Positions 7,668 to 18,138 of a stretch of DNA of 64,000 bases are shown in pieces; position 1 is the stretch's first letter, and every line of letters begins with the position of its first letter. The notes under the pieces are model-generated. The model saw nothing but the letters and a program-made list of their open reading frames with translations, did not search any database and was not told the origin of the DNA. The position numbers were made by a program, and so were the translations under genes. This DNA comes from Bacteroidota bacterium (GTDB lineage: Bacteria; Bacteroidota; Bacteroidia; Cytophagales; Cyclobacteriaceae): contig JAFDZA010000005.1 in the NCBI GenBank assembly GCA_018267135.1, positions 62,001 through 126,000 on the forward strand. The letters run 5' to 3'.

Positions 7668-8528
7668 CTAAAAAATTTTGAGGCTCATATCTAGACTCTT
7701 GACCGAATGGGTAAGGGCTCCCATTGAAATATAATCTATTCCACATCCGGCTATGGCCTGTAAAGAAGATTCGGCAATGCCTCCGCTTGCTTCGGTTTTA
7801 CATTTTCCGTTAATCAGAGTAACGGCTTCTTTCATATCGGCCAGGCTCATATTGTCGAGCATGATTACATCAACTGCATTGGTGGCAAGGGCTTCTTTTA
7901 CTTCGTTCAGGGTGCGGGTTTCTACTTCTATTGGGAGTTTAATCTTTTTTCGTTTTTGGTATTCCACGGCTTGGTGCACGGCCAGCGTAATTCCTCCGGC
8001 CACATCAATGTGGTTATCTTTCAGCATCATCATATCATCTAAAGCAAACCGGTGATTTTTGCCTCCGCCAATCGTTACGGCCCATTTTTCCATGAGCCGG
8101 AAATTGGGTGTGGTTTTGCGCGTGTCCATAAGTTGAACCGGTGTTCCTTCTATTTGTTTGCGCAAGCGGTAGGTAAGCGTAGCAATGCCGCTCATCCGCT
8201 GCATGCAATTCAACACCAATCGTTCGGTTGATAAAATGGATTGTGCTTTTCCGTGTACTTCAAAGGCAATATCTCCCGGGGTAATCTTCTCGCCATCTTT
8301 TTTAAACAGGATTACCTTTAAGGTAGGATCAACCTCTTTAAAAATCAGACGGGCCATTTCTATCCCGGCCAGAATTCCGTTGTCTTTGATGAGCAACTTT
8401 GCTTTAGAAATTTTATCGGAAGGAATGGTGGCCAATGTAGAGTGGTCGCCTTCGCCTAAGTCTTCTGCTAATGCGGATTGAATAAAATGCCGGATGGCGT
8501 GGTCTGTTAGGTAAGCCGGGCGGTTCAT
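7668..8528 (-). CDS. nadC: Nicotinate-nucleotide pyrophosphorylase (carboxylating)
   Basis: NadC converts quinolinate and PRPP to nicotinate mononucleotide. The 286-residue protein shows the QPRTase pattern throughout: STERLVLNCMQRMSGIAT, DTRKTTPNFRLMEKWAV, GGGKNHRFALDDMMMLKDNH and the C-terminal ASGGI and YISMGALTHS phosphate-binding loops. Its ATG shares a base with the stop of the upstream DUF4783 gene (TAATG), so translation is probably coupled. nadC followed by the sigma/anti-sigma pair, gmk and nadD are all on the minus strand. Confidence 0.95.
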   Translation of the reverse strand: MNRPAYLTDHAIRHFIQSALAEDLGEGDHSTLATIPSDKISKAKLLIKDNGILAGIEMARLIFKEVDPTLKVILFKKDGEKITPGDIAFEVHGKAQSILSTERLVLNCMQRMSGIATLTYRLRKQIEGTPVQLMDTRKTTPNFRLMEKWAVTIGGGKNHRFALDDMMMLKDNHIDVAGGITLAVHQAVEYQKRKKIKLPIEVETRTLNEVKEALATNAVDVIMLDNMSLADMKEAVTLINGKCKTEASGGIAESSLQAIAGCGIDYISMGALTHSVKSLDMSLKIF

Positions 8529-8905
8529 TATTTGGTAAAGCTCATCTCATGGATGAGGTACACTTTATCTACTTCGCGCACGCGCATGAGCACATCGTAG
8601 TTGTCGTTTCCGCTTTTGTATTTACCAATGGCAAATTGCAGGCCGGCTTTAGAAGTGCCCGAGTGTACAATTGTAAAATCGGAAGGGGCATGTTTTTTAA
8701 AAAAATCGCGGAGAACAAATTCTGCTTGTGCTTTGCTGTAGGTGTTTACTTCTCCTTCCAGGTTTAGGTCAATTGAGGTATTAAGATATTTTGCCAAATC
8801 TCCTGCTTTTCCATTTTTAATGGCTTCCCGCATAGGACTAAAAACAGTTTGTGCATTGATCTCTGCCGAGAAAGCCATCAGCCCGATTAATAAGAATTTT
8901 TTCAT
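8528..8905 (-). CDS. DUF4783 family secreted protein
   Basis: A 125-residue protein starting MKKFLLIGLMAFSAEINAQ, a cleavable signal peptide (the longer start at 8914 adds MYA only). The mature part resembles a small NTF2-like alpha+beta fold: a helical start (FSPMREAIKNGKAGDLAKYL), a central LRDFFKKH helix, and C-terminal strands ending VYLIHEMSFTK. It matches my recollection of DUF4783, a family usually found directly upstream of nadC in Bacteroidota, as here. The molecular function is unknown. Confidence 0.75.
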   Translation of the reverse strand: MKKFLLIGLMAFSAEINAQTVFSPMREAIKNGKAGDLAKYLNTSIDLNLEGEVNTYSKAQAEFVLRDFFKKHAPSDFTIVHSGTSKAGLQFAIGKYKSGNDNYDVLMRVREVDKVYLIHEMSFTK

Positions 8906-8976
8906 TGCATACATCCTCTACGCCAAAATTATGCCATTATCTGCAGATGGAAAAGGGGTAAGTAAATCTAGTGTAC

Positions 8977-10986
8977 TTAGTTTTCGTTGTCTTTTTCTTT
9001 AAAGTATTTGTCCTCATCAAATTCATCTGTTTTCTTAACGGCTGGGCCGATTTCTAAAATCCTGAATTCGGTACGCCTGTTTTTTTGGCGGCCGGCCGGG
9101 TTATCCGTTCCATCGGGGTTGGAGTTGCGTGCAATGGGCACCCGTTCTCCATAGCCTTTAGCCGTTAGCCGCTTGGGGTCTATGCCGCGCCTGATTAAAT
9201 AGTTTACTGTGCTTTGGGCTCTGCGCTGCGAGAGTTCGAGGTTATAGGAATCCGAGGCCACGCTGTCGGTGTGGGAGCCCATTTCAATTTTTATTTCCGG
9301 GTTATCTTCCAGCAACTGTGCCAGTTTGTTCAGTTCGCGAGCGGCTGCCGGGCGGATGTCGGCACTATCGTAGCCGAAGTAAATATTATTGAGCACAAAG
9401 GAAACATTCTTTGCCTTTCGGTCTAAAACCATGAGGGTATCAAATGTGATATTGGTAACTAATTCCTTCAGCGATTCAAGCGAAACAGACTTGCCTACGG
9501 TGGTAAACAACTGCCGCTTGGTGAGGTAGCCATCGCGTTCGCCCAGTAAAGCATATCGTTCGTTTTCATAAACCCGAAAAAGGAATTTGCCATCGTTGCC
9601 GGTGGTAAAATCCTGCATTACGTCTCCCTCCGGGCCGAGCAGGGAAACTTTTGTGTCGGGCAATATTTCTCGGGTGCTATCCTTTCGGACGGAGTAGGTA
9701 ATTCCTTGCAAATAGTAATTTACTACTCTTAAATTTGGATCGTCATTTACAAAAGTGTAGATGTCGTCATCACCCTTGCCTCCTTCGCGGTTAGAAGTAA
9801 AAAATCCACGGTCGGGTTTAAATAGAAAAATACCAAAATCATCTCCGGTAGAGTTCATGGTGGGCCCCAGGTTTTCAATAACGGTTTTGCCGTTGGCCCG
9901 GTTTACCACAAACAGATCGAGCATTCCATACCCGGGGTGGCCGTCTGATGCAAAGTAAAGTTTTCCGTTATCGGCCATATATGGAAATAACTCATCGCCT
10001 GCGGTGTTTATGTCGGGCCCCAGATTTCTCACTTTACCAAAACGTCCCCGGCTGTCCATCTGGGCAGAATAGATATCGAGCCCGCCATATCCTCCTTTGC
10101 GGTTAGATGAAAAATAGAGTGTTCGTCCGTCAGGGCTTAGGGCCGGGGTTGATTCCCAAAAATCGGGCGTATTGATATTGATGGGAACAGCTGCCGACCA
10201 GGTGCCGTTTCTAAATCGCGACAAAAACAGGTCCACATCTTTCGCTCCTTTTTTTTTACCGGTGTTGCCCCGGGCAAAAATCATTAGTTTTCCATCGGCC
10301 GAGAAAGTGATAGACCCGGTGTTTACATCGGGTTGATTAATAATGCCCTCGGGCAGGGCTTTAAGTGTACCAATGTCAACATTGGCACCTTTGGTATCAA
10401 CCTGATACAGATCGGTAAACGGGGTGCCGGAGGCCTCGTATATTTTGGTATTAGCCCGTGAAGAAGCAAAATACAAAATGTTGTTAGAGTGGGCCGGGCC
10501 ATAGTCGGCAAATGAAGTATTGAGTGCTTCCAAGTTTTTTGCCCGGTAGTAATCTTTCTTACGAAGCAAGGAAAGATTTTGCAAGCCTTTTAATTCTTTC
10601 TGAGCCCGGTCTTTTAGTTCTTCATTTTCGGTGCCGGTAATCACTTCTTCTAATTCTTTTTGAGCTTCTTCATATTTACCATTGGCTTGAAGAGCTTTGG
10701 CATAGTACAGCCCGATAGAATCTTTTTTCAGATTTCGTCCGCGCGCTTTGGCATAATAAGGCTCAGCTTCTTTAATGCGGTTAGACAGGCGGTATGATTC
10801 GGCTACGGAATAATTTGCCTTAAAGTTATTTGGCTGTTTGGCTAACACGCTTTTATAAAAAGCAATGGCTTTCTCGTATTTGCCTAACTGGAAAGATTTT
10901 TCTGCTTTTTTTTCGGGGCTGCATGCTCCCCACACGATGGCCGCAAGTGCCGCAACCAGACTCCATAAAAAAAATCGTACCCTCAT
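8977..10986 (-). CDS. PorE-like OmpA-family lipoprotein (TPR, PD40 propeller, OmpA)
   Basis: The chosen start (MRVRFFLW) gives a lipoprotein signal with lipobox WGAC; an upstream start at 11025 is possible but spoils the signal. Domains in order: TPR repeats (about residues 20-150, KYEKAIAFYKSVLAKQP), a WD40-like/PD40 beta-propeller (about 170-420, with LSPDGRTLYFSSNRKGGYGG), a carboxypeptidase-regulatory-like domain (about 430-530), and a C-terminal OmpA peptidoglycan-binding domain (NNIYFGYDSADIRP, then SHTDSVASDSYN and LSQRRAQSTVNYL). This order is that of PorE of the type IX secretion system, which links the trans-envelope machine to peptidoglycan. Assignment to T9SS is inference from architecture and from the other T9SS genes here. 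Confidence 0.8.
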   Translation of the reverse strand: MRVRFFLWSLVAALAAIVWGACSPEKKAEKSFQLGKYEKAIAFYKSVLAKQPNNFKANYSVAESYRLSNRIKEAEPYYAKARGRNLKKDSIGLYYAKALQANGKYEEAQKELEEVITGTENEELKDRAQKELKGLQNLSLLRKKDYYRAKNLEALNTSFADYGPAHSNNILYFASSRANTKIYEASGTPFTDLYQVDTKGANVDIGTLKALPEGIINQPDVNTGSITFSADGKLMIFARGNTGKKKGAKDVDLFLSRFRNGTWSAAVPININTPDFWESTPALSPDGRTLYFSSNRKGGYGGLDIYSAQMDSRGRFGKVRNLGPDINTAGDELFPYMADNGKLYFASDGHPGYGMLDLFVVNRANGKTVIENLGPTMNSTGDDFGIFLFKPDRGFFTSNREGGKGDDDIYTFVNDDPNLRVVNYYLQGITYSVRKDSTREILPDTKVSLLGPEGDVMQDFTTGNDGKFLFRVYENERYALLGERDGYLTKRQLFTTVGKSVSLESLKELVTNITFDTLMVLDRKAKNVSFVLNNIYFGYDSADIRPAAARELNKLAQLLEDNPEIKIEMGSHTDSVASDSYNLELSQRRAQSTVNYLIRRGIDPKRLTAKGYGERVPIARNSNPDGTDNPAGRQKNRRTEFRILEIGPAVKKTDEFDEDKYFKEKDNEN

Positions 10987-11089
10987 CATTGGCTTTACCG
11001 GTATAGCTACACAAATACCCATCAAGGTTAAAATTACAAAAGTTCGTGGTTAATTCTATTGTCTAAGTGCCTCTCTTTGTTGGTTGCCT

Positions 11090-11806
11090 TTATTGTTTTG
11101 TTGCGATGATTACTGTTAGTGGAGGGAATGTAGTAAGGAAATAAGTTCCTGCTTTCCGAACATTCATGCCGAGTTGCTCGAAGGTGGTTTGGTATTCATC
11201 CATATTTTTAAAATCGGATAGGATGACGGTTCCATTCATTTTCAGAATTCTAACTATTTCCCGGCAGGCCTGCGCCCGCCCGGTAGAATCGTAAATATTG
11301 TGCAGGCATAAATTAGAAACTACCACATCAAAGGAGTTATCTTCAAAAGAAGTTTTAAGAATATTTTCGTTCAGAATATGTACTTTCTGTAAAACATTTT
11401 CCAGTTCGGCATTTATTTTAGTTTGCTCAATGGCGTTATCCGACAAGTCGTAGGCATTGAATATATCGATTCCATAGCATGTGCCGGTAGTTAGTCGTTT
11501 GGCTACTCCAATCATTAATAATCCTAAGCCGGTGCCTACATCCAGTACTTTTTCATTTCCTTTCCAGGCATATAAATTCAGCAGGCGATCGCGGTGTTTT
11601 GATTTGCCCCACCGGGCATACCCGTACATAAGCCCTCCGGCTGCTATCAGGCTGAGGCCCGGCATTAAAAAGGTGTATCGAATGAAGGCCGAAACAGGTG
11701 GGGATAAGTCGGGTGGAAAAAATGAAAATACTAACGCAATAAATCCTATGATTAGCAAATTTCTGATTACCTGAGGGGCATCAATACCATAATTAATTTT
11801 TTTCAT
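11090..11806 (-). CDS. Membrane-anchored SAM-dependent methyltransferase
   Basis: A class I methyltransferase of 238 residues from the preferred start MKKINYGIDAP. The 11848 start reads back into the neighbouring gene. Two hydrophobic segments at the N-terminus (NLLIIGFIALVFSFF and a second ending SLIAAGGLMYGYA) precede a Rossmann domain with motif I EKVLDVGTGLGLL, a GIDIF acidic motif II, and SFDVVVSNLCLHNIYD as motif IV. The substrate cannot be read from the sequence. The layout suggests an inner-membrane-anchored small-molecule, lipid or quinone methylase. The gene lies 20 bp downstream of the following minus-strand ORF. Confidence 0.75.
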   Translation of the reverse strand: MKKINYGIDAPQVIRNLLIIGFIALVFSFFPPDLSPPVSAFIRYTFLMPGLSLIAAGGLMYGYARWGKSKHRDRLLNLYAWKGNEKVLDVGTGLGLLMIGVAKRLTTGTCYGIDIFNAYDLSDNAIEQTKINAELENVLQKVHILNENILKTSFEDNSFDVVVSNLCLHNIYDSTGRAQACREIVRILKMNGTVILSDFKNMDEYQTTFEQLGMNVRKAGTYFLTTFPPLTVIIATKQ

Positions 11807-11826
11807 GGTTGTTATGAGCTTTTCAT

Positions 11827-12321
11827 TTAAGCCTGTGCGGGCAGCCACTTAGAGAGCCACGATTTTTCTACCGGCACTAGCCAGGCCGTTTCCAATTCGT
11901 CTTTAGTCGCCACCAGTGTATTGTACAGAATGGTTTGTGGAGCCAGCGCGCCATTGGCCAGCGCTTCTTTAGCTGCTTTTAATGAATAGGTGCTTATCTT
12001 GTCCTCGATGCGGAATACAACCTGTGTCCGGTCGAAAAAATTAATGTTCAATCGCTGTTGTAGTTCTTTCATTACGCGGGTAGCGCTGTCTATACTGCAA
12101 CCGCTGGCTGGCAGACGGGTTTCATCCACTAACAAAATAGCAAACCGGTTTTCGCGAATTTCGAAATAGGGGGTCAGCAATTCACCATGGGCATTCCACT
12201 GTTCGCAAAAAGAGGTAAGGGTTTCTTCAATTATTCGGGTTTCATCGGCCGAAAGCATCCGGTGCGCCTGAAAAATCCAGCACCGCGAGGAAGCGGAAAG
12301 GTTTTTATAATCTACTAACAT
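11827..12321 (-). CDS. Conserved Bacteroidota protein of unknown function
   Basis: A soluble protein of about 164 residues from the preferred start MLVDYKNLSASSRCWIFQAHR (a 5' ATG at 12360 adds 13 residues). It contains CWIFQAHRMLSADE near the start, a long helix, then YFEIRENRFAILLVDE and a C-terminal WLVPVEKSWLSKWL. I recognise this as a protein conserved in Bacteroidota that is often carried in databases under an unsupported transporter-ATPase name. There is no P-loop or ABC signature here, so that name should not be used. Function unknown. Confidence 0.65.
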   Translation of the reverse strand: MLVDYKNLSASSRCWIFQAHRMLSADETRIIEETLTSFCEQWNAHGELLTPYFEIRENRFAILLVDETRLPASGCSIDSATRVMKELQQRLNINFFDRTQVVFRIEDKISTYSLKAAKEALANGALAPQTILYNTLVATKDELETAWLVPVEKSWLSKWLPAQA

Positions 12322-12507
12322 AAAGCAAAGGTAGTGTGTTTGAAAAATACTTGTATCCATCTTTTAATTCGCTACAGTATCTATTTTATAGTTTTTTATT
12401 AATCGGAACGCGTTAAATTCATTTTTCGTATTCATCTATTCACAATCCATGAATAGTATTCTTAATTTTACAGGTATTTATTTATACTCGATTAAAATTC
12501 TACTTTT

Positions 12508-13866
12508 ATGATCCGCGAATACATCCACACGCACCAGCAACGTTTTCTCGATGAACTGTTTGAGTTGCTCCGCATCCCTTCGGTAAGTGCCGACAGCCGC
12601 TACCAAAAAGAGGTAAGGCAGGCAGCCGAGTATGTGGCCGCTCAACTGAAAAAGGCAGGTGCCGATTCGGTAGAGCTCTGCGAAACAAAGGGGCATCCGA
12701 TCGTATTTGGAGAAAAAAAAATAAATTCTTCGCTGCCCACGGTGTTGGTGTATGGACATTATGATGTGCAGCCGCCTGATCCGCTCAATTTGTGGACTTC
12801 GCCCCCGTTTGAGCCGGTTATAAAAGACGGAAAGATTTTTGCACGCGGGGCGTGCGATGACAAGGGGCAGGTATATATGCACCTCAAAGCTTTTGAAACC
12901 ATGATGAAGCTAAATCAACTTCCCTGCAACATTAAATTTATGATTGAAGGCGAAGAGGAAGTAGGCTCTGATAATTTAGGCACATTTGTAAAAGAAAATA
13001 AAAATAAACTGAAAGCCGATGTCATTCTGATTTCAGACACTTCGCTTATTTCGTTGGATTGCCCCTCTATTACGGCCGGGCTTCGCGGGCTGAGTTATTT
13101 AGAAGTAGAAGTAACCGGGCCTAACCGCGATTTACACTCGGGAGTATATGGCGGAGCCGTAGCCAACCCCATCAATGTGCTTGCTAAAATGATTGCCTCC
13201 CTCCACGATGAAAACGGACGTGTAACTATTCCCGGATTTTATGATCGGGTAGAGAATTTGTCTGATGCTGACCGGAAAAAACTAAACAGTGCTCCTTTTG
13301 ATCTGAACCACTACCAAAAAGATTTGGCTATTGATGAAGTGCAAGGCGAAAAAGGCTACACCACCATGGAGCGCACGGGCATCCGGCCTACGCTGGATGT
13401 AAACGGCATTTGGGGCGGCTATACCGGGGAAGGGGCTAAAACGGTTTTGCCATCTAAAGCGTATGCCAAAATTTCTATGCGATTAGTGCCCCACCAAAGC
13501 AGCCAGGAAATAATGACACTATTTACCAACCATTTTTTGGCACTCGCCCCTAAGTCGGTAAAAGTAAAGGTAATACCCCACCACGGAGGCGAGCCGGCTG
13601 TTACGCCCACCCACTCTAAAGCATTTCATGCCGCGAGCAAAGCCTTTGAAGAGGTGTGGGGCAAAACGCCCATCCCCACGCGCGATGGCGGCAGCATTCC
13701 CATTGTTTCATTGTTTAAAAAAGAATTGGAACTGGATACAGTACTCATGGGGTTCGGCCTCGACAGTGATGCCATCCACTCGCCCAATGAACATTATGGG
13801 GTAAAGAATTTTTTGATCGGGATCGAAACGATCGTGGCCTTCTACCAGCATTTCAGCCGCTCTTAA
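12508..13866 (+). CDS. M20 family dipeptidase
   Basis: A 452-residue zinc peptidase of the M20/M25/M40 family, acting on dipeptides or acylated amino acids. Metal ligands and catalytic residues are all in place: VYGHYDVQPPDP (His and Asp), ARGACDDKGQ (bridging Asp), EGEEEVGS (catalytic Glu-Glu), ISDTS, and the C-terminal AIHSPNEH. The inserted dimerisation domain includes GPNRDLHSGVYGG. There is no signal peptide, so it should be cytoplasmic. It is a single gene facing the minus-strand lipoprotein gene, which ends 1 bp after it. Confidence 0.92.
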   Translation: MIREYIHTHQQRFLDELFELLRIPSVSADSRYQKEVRQAAEYVAAQLKKAGADSVELCETKGHPIVFGEKKINSSLPTVLVYGHYDVQPPDPLNLWTSPPFEPVIKDGKIFARGACDDKGQVYMHLKAFETMMKLNQLPCNIKFMIEGEEEVGSDNLGTFVKENKNKLKADVILISDTSLISLDCPSITAGLRGLSYLEVEVTGPNRDLHSGVYGGAVANPINVLAKMIASLHDENGRVTIPGFYDRVENLSDADRKKLNSAPFDLNHYQKDLAIDEVQGEKGYTTMERTGIRPTLDVNGIWGGYTGEGAKTVLPSKAYAKISMRLVPHQSSQEIMTLFTNHFLALAPKSVKVKVIPHHGGEPAVTPTHSKAFHAASKAFEEVWGKTPIPTRDGGSIPIVSLFKKELELDTVLMGFGLDSDAIHSPNEHYGVKNFLIGIETIVAFYQHFSRS

Positions 13867-14502
13867 CTACTCGATTCGCAGAAATTTTTGCTCCGTTTTA
13901 AATCCGTTTTCCTGAAGTAATTTTTTAAACTGCTTACGGGTAGGCCTGAACCGGTAAACCGTATCGCTGTATGTTTCCGTAACGGCTCGCAATTCGTTCA
14001 GTTCTTGTTTGGTAGAAATCGTTCCAACGGTTATTCCTTCTTTTACTTTTTCAATTTTGTAAACTTCCCAACTGCCGGGAGCAATTTGTTTGTTTAAAAA
14101 ATAATAGCCTTTAAATCTTCTTACCTTGAATTTTTCGGATTGAAAATATAATGTGTCGCTTGTGGTGGTATGATAGAATATGCTGTCGCCATCAATTTTG
14201 AAATCGGTTATAGAGTGGCCGAAGCCGGCTTCTCCCCGTCCTTGTTTTAACGTCCTCATTTTCATTAGGTCGGCCGAGTCTATTTTGGAAAGCGCTTCTT
14301 TCGTATTAGATGAAGTAATTTTAATAATCATTTCCTGAGTAACCAAAAGCAACGTTGAATCGGTAAGGTTGAGGTATTTTCCTATCCATTTTTTTGAAAT
14401 AGATTTTTCATCTTTTACACCCTCGGGTTGTGGCACCTCAAAGCGAGCCACATCTACGCACGAGGCGAGGATCAGTAAGAACGCCCCGGGTAAGTACTTC
14501 AT
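13867..14502 (-). CDS. Hypothetical lipoprotein
   Basis: A 211-residue protein with a lipoprotein signal peptide ([15 protein letters not shown], lipobox LASC). The mature part is beta-rich with repeated short strand motifs ([44 protein letters not shown]) and a basic C-terminus. No family is recognised. Its ATG overlaps the stop of the upstream UDP-glucuronate decarboxylase gene by 4 bp, so it is probably the last cistron of the ugd-UXS transcript, but nothing links it functionally to sugar-nucleotide synthesis. Confidence 0.7.
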   Translation of the reverse strand: MKYLPGAFLLILASCVDVARFEVPQPEGVKDEKSISKKWIGKYLNLTDSTLLLVTQEMIIKITSSNTKEALSKIDSADLMKMRTLKQGRGEAGFGHSITDFKIDGDSIFYHTTTSDTLYFQSEKFKVRRFKGYYFLNKQIAPGSWEVYKIEKVKEGITVGTISTKQELNELRAVTETYSDTVYRFRPTRKQFKKLLQENGFKTEQKFLRIE

Positions 14503-15488
14503 CGGATAAATCCGTCAAAGTTTTTATGATCGCGATGGTACAGAACTTCGCGGGGCAGCGACTTAAAATAGTCGTAGGTTATTTTCAATCCTTGCGCACG
14601 GGCGATACGTGGTTCCCATTTTAAAATTTTCTGAGCCTTGGTTATATCGGGTCTTCGTTGCTTGGGGTCGTCTTTCGGGAGAGGCTGGTACACTATTTTT
14701 TGTTGTGTGCCCGTAAGTTTTATAATCTCTTCGGCAAATTCTTTAATGGTAATTTCGCTTGGGTTACCAATGTTCACAGGGTTTACGTAATCGCTCATCA
14801 GCAGCCGGTAGATACCCTCTACCAAATCATCCACATAACAAAATGAACGGGTTTGCGAGCCATCGCCAAAAATGGTGAGGTCCTCTCCACGCAAAGCCTG
14901 CCCTATAAATGCCGGCAACACGCGGCCATCGTTAAGCCTCATGCGTGGGCCGTACGTATTAAATATCCGTACGATGCGGGTATCCAGTTTGTGGTAGGTG
15001 TGGTATGCCATGGTCATAGCTTCCTGAAATCGTTTGGCTTCGTCATACACCCCGCGCGGGCCTACTGGGTTTACATTTCCATAGTATTCTTCGGGCTGCG
15101 GGTGCACGGTGGGGTCGCCATATACTTCAGACGTAGAGGCAATCATGATTCGCGATTTCTTTTGTCTGGCCAAGCCTAACAAATTATGAATGCCCAACGA
15201 TCCTACTTTTAATGTTTGGATCGGAATTTTTAAATAATCAATCGGGCTGGCGGGCGAAGCAAAGTGCAAGATGTAGTGCAACTCGCCCGGCACGTGTACA
15301 AATTTGGAAACATCATGATTGTAAAATTCAAATTCCTTCAACTTAAAGAGATGCTCGATGTTACGCAAATCACCTGTGATGAGGTTATCCATCGCCACTA
15401 CCTCCAAGCCTTCGCGAATGAATCGGTCGCACAGATGCGAGCCCAAAAAACCGGCTCCTCCGGTAATTAAGATGCGTTGTTTAGCCAT
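14499..15488 (-). CDS. UDP-glucuronate decarboxylase (SDR family)
   Basis: This extended short-chain dehydrogenase of about 329 residues makes UDP-xylose from UDP-glucuronate. It has the NAD-binding [14 protein letters not shown], the HFASPASP segment typical of UXS enzymes, catalytic Ser in [10 protein letters not shown] and YDEAK as the Tyr-x3-Lys pair, then [10 protein letters not shown] and [17 protein letters not shown]. The start at 15488 ([11 protein letters not shown]) is preferred over 15506. It overlaps the 3' end of ugd by 8 bp, so substrate and product enzymes are coupled in one operon that feeds surface polysaccharide or glycan synthesis. Confidence 0.9.
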   Translation of the reverse strand: MAKQRILITGGAGFLGSHLCDRFIREGLEVVAMDNLITGDLRNIEHLFKLKEFEFYNHDVSKFVHVPGELHYILHFASPASPIDYLKIPIQTLKVGSLGIHNLLGLARQKKSRIMIASTSEVYGDPTVHPQPEEYYGNVNPVGPRGVYDEAKRFQEAMTMAYHTYHKLDTRIVRIFNTYGPRMRLNDGRVLPAFIGQALRGEDLTIFGDGSQTRSFCYVDDLVEGIYRLLMSDYVNPVNIGNPSEITIKEFAEEIIKLTGTQQKIVYQPLPKDDPKQRRPDITKAQKILKWEPRIARAQGLKITYDYFKSLPREVLYHRDHKNFDGFIR

Positions 15489-16794
15489 AAATAATTTGTC
15501 TGCCAATACTGTAATAAGTAAAGCCCAGGTCTTTCATTTGATTGAGGTCGTACAAATTGCGGCCATCAAAAATTACTTTGGTTTTGAGTAATGAAGAAAT
15601 CCGCTCAAAGTCCGGGGTACGAAATTCCGGCCATTCAGTAGCGATGAGGATGGCATCGGCACCGGCTACGGCATCGTAGGGGTTTTCAAAATATTGAATT
15701 TTATTTTTCAATAGTTTCTTCACGTTGGCCATGGCTTCGGGATCGTGGGTTTTTATAATCGCTCCGGCTTCCAGCAGGGCTTCAATGTTTTCTATGGCAG
15801 GGGCTTCGCGAATATCATCGGTATAGGGCTTGAACGACAACCCCCATACGGCTATGGTTTTCCCTTTTAAATCATGGTTGAAAAATTCTTTTATAAGGGG
15901 AATCATCTTGGTTTTTTGTTCTCGGTTTACATCCATTACGGCATGCAAAATTTTAAAATTGTAACGGGCATCATCTGATGATTTAACCAAAGCTTGCACG
16001 TCTTTAGGGAAGCAACTGCCTCCATACCCAATCCCCGAAAAGAGAAAGCGTTTCCCTATCCGGCTGTCGGTACCAATCCCTCTCCGCACAGCATCTACAT
16101 CGGCTCCTACTTTTTCGCATAGGTTAGCCACTTCATTCATAAAAGAAATTTTGGTGGCCAAAAAAGAGTTGGCCGCATACTTAGTCAGTTCGGCCGAGCG
16201 TTCATCCATAAAAATAACGGGGTTGCCTTGCCTAACAAACGGGGCATACAGCACTTCCATCATCTTTTTGGCGCGCTCAGATGAAGTACCCACTACCACG
16301 CGTTCGGGTTTCATAAAATCTTCTACCGCTACCCCTTCGCGCAAAAATTCGGGATTAGAAACGACATCAAAATCTACTTTAGCACCCGCGGCTATTTTTT
16401 CTTTTACTTTTTCGGCTGTGCCTACCGGCACGGTACTCTTATCAACAATAACTGTATAGTCTTTTAGTAGCGGTCCTATTTTTTCGGCCACCCCCAATAC
16501 ATATTTTAGATCGGCTGATCCATCTTCTCCGGGCGGAGTGGGTAAAGCAAGAAAAATAATTTTGGCATCGGCTATACCTTCGTCAAGCCGGGTGGTAAAG
16601 AAAAGTCTTTCCTGACGGATATTGCGTTCAAATAAAATATCTAACCCTGGCTCGTAGATCGTGATTTTCCCGGCTTTGAGTTTTTCAATTTTGTGCTCGT
16701 CAATATCAATGCAGGTAACTTTATTTCCGGTTTCGGCAAAACATGTACCTGTAACCAAGCCAACATAACCGGTTCCTACAACGGCAATATTCAT
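15481..16794 (-). CDS. ugd: UDP-glucose 6-dehydrogenase
   Basis: Ugd oxidises UDP-glucose to UDP-glucuronate with NAD. The 437-residue protein has an N-terminal Rossmann motif ([13 protein letters not shown]), the STVPVGT segment, the catalytic cysteine in [10 protein letters not shown], and a C-terminal UDP-binding domain with [14 protein letters not shown]. Family-typical length. The downstream gene, UDP-glucuronate decarboxylase, overlaps it by 8 bp, consistent with channelling to UDP-xylose. Confidence 0.95.
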   Translation of the reverse strand: MNIAVVGTGYVGLVTGTCFAETGNKVTCIDIDEHKIEKLKAGKITIYEPGLDILFERNIRQERLFFTTRLDEGIADAKIIFLALPTPPGEDGSADLKYVLGVAEKIGPLLKDYTVIVDKSTVPVGTAEKVKEKIAAGAKVDFDVVSNPEFLREGVAVEDFMKPERVVVGTSSERAKKMMEVLYAPFVRQGNPVIFMDERSAELTKYAANSFLATKISFMNEVANLCEKVGADVDAVRRGIGTDSRIGKRFLFSGIGYGGSCFPKDVQALVKSSDDARYNFKILHAVMDVNREQKTKMIPLIKEFFNHDLKGKTIAVWGLSFKPYTDDIREAPAIENIEALLEAGAIIKTHDPEAMANVKKLLKNKIQYFENPYDAVAGADAILIATEWPEFRTPDFERISSLLKTKVIFDGRNLYDLNQMKDLGFTYYSIGRQIIYG

Positions 16795-16922
16795 AAATCA
16801 TTAAATATAGGCCGCAAATTAATCTTTTTCCTTTTCTTCAAATATTGGCAAATTACAACCGAACATTCGTTTGGTATTTAATTCTGGCTGGATTACTTTT
16901 GAGCCCTCTAAAAAATACAAAG

Positions 16923-18086
16923 ATGAGTGAGATAGAAACCGCAGACATCAGTTTCGATGTTTCAGAAAATGAAAAAATGATTGCCCAAATGGTGCGCGAT
17001 TTTGGTGCGAAAGAAATCAGACCTAAAATGATGGAGTGGGACGAGGCTCAACATTTTCCGGTAGAACTCTTTAAAAAAATGGGAACACTGGGATTAATGG
17101 GGGTGCTCGTTCCAGAAGAGTATGGAGGTGCCGGGTTTGGGTATCATGAATATGCCACGGCTATTGCCGAGCTTTCAAAAATAGATGGGTCTATCGGCCT
17201 CTCTATGGCTGCTCATAATTCGCTCTGCACAGGCCACATTCTTCAATTTGCCAGCGAGCTACAAAAGAAAAAATATCTGCCTAAGCTTGCATCGGGCGAG
17301 TGGATTGGCGCCTGGGGGCTTACCGAGCCTAACACCGGATCAGATGCCGGCAATATGCGCACGGTAGCTAAACCGGAAGGCGATTACTATGTAATTAATG
17401 GGGCAAAAAATTTCATTACCCACGGCAAATCGGGTAATGTAGCAGTTGTTATCGCCCGCACCGGCAATATTGGAGACTCGCATGGAATGACTGCTTTTAT
17501 AATTGAACGTGGCACTCCCGGTTTCACGGCTGGAAAAAAAGAAAACAAGTTGGGCATGCGTGCCAGCGAAACGGCCGAAATGATTTTTACAGATTGTAAA
17601 GTGCACAAGAGCCAGATTATTGGCGATGTGGGAGAAGGATTTGTACAAGCCCTGAAAGTGCTGGATGGCGGAAGAATTTCCATTGCTTCGCTTGCCTTAG
17701 GAATTGCCCAGGGTGCTTACGAGACCGCGTTAAACTACTCTAAGGAGCGGCACCAATTCAATAAACCGATCTCGGCTTTTCAAGGGATTTCCTTTAAACT
17801 GGCCGATATGGCTACTAAAATTGAAGCGGCTCGGCTTTTAATACATCAAGCAGCCGCTTTGAAAAACCACCATAAGCCGGTTTCAAAAGAATCGGCCATG
17901 GCCAAGCTCTATGCCTCTGAAATTGCTGTGGAAGTGGCCAACGATGCTGTACAGATTTTTGGAGGTTATGGATACATTAAAGATTTCCCGGCCGAGAAGT
18001 TTTACCGCGATGCTAAACTCTGCACCATTGGCGAAGGCACATCAGAAATTCAAAAATTAGTCATTTCCAGAGCCATTTTAAAGTAA
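16923..18086 (+). CDS. Acyl-CoA dehydrogenase (short-chain/butyryl type)
   Basis: A flavoenzyme of fatty-acid beta-oxidation, 387 residues from [11 protein letters not shown]. The longer frame from 16845 adds a 26-residue stretch not seen in the family. Motifs: [12 protein letters not shown] (FAD/substrate), the middle beta domain with [10 protein letters not shown], and the C-terminal four-helix bundle with [19 protein letters not shown] and IGEGTSEIQ, where the Glu is the usual catalytic base position. There are no operon partners; rpsU follows after 52 bp with its own promoter. Confidence 0.92.
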   Translation: MSEIETADISFDVSENEKMIAQMVRDFGAKEIRPKMMEWDEAQHFPVELFKKMGTLGLMGVLVPEEYGGAGFGYHEYATAIAELSKIDGSIGLSMAAHNSLCTGHILQFASELQKKKYLPKLASGEWIGAWGLTEPNTGSDAGNMRTVAKPEGDYYVINGAKNFITHGKSGNVAVVIARTGNIGDSHGMTAFIIERGTPGFTAGKKENKLGMRASETAEMIFTDCKVHKSQIIGDVGEGFVQALKVLDGGRISIASLALGIAQGAYETALNYSKERHQFNKPISAFQGISFKLADMATKIEAARLLIHQAAALKNHHKPVSKESAMAKLYASEIAVEVANDAVQIFGGYGYIKDFPAEKFYRDAKLCTIGEGTSEIQKLVISRAILK

Positions 18087-18095
18087 GTGTTGGCA

Positions 18096-18119
18096 TTTGC
18101 ACACAAACCGTTATATTTG
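18096..18119 (+). promoter_or_regulatory. Probable promoter -7 element for rpsU
   Basis: TATATTTG at 18112-18119 matches the Bacteroidota -7 consensus TAnnTTTG and lies 20 bp before the rpsU ATG. The TTTG at 18096-18099 is only 12 bp upstream, closer than the usual 19-21 bp, so the -33 element is uncertain. Confidence 0.5.
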
Positions 18120-18138
18120 CAGCCCTAATTGATTAAAT

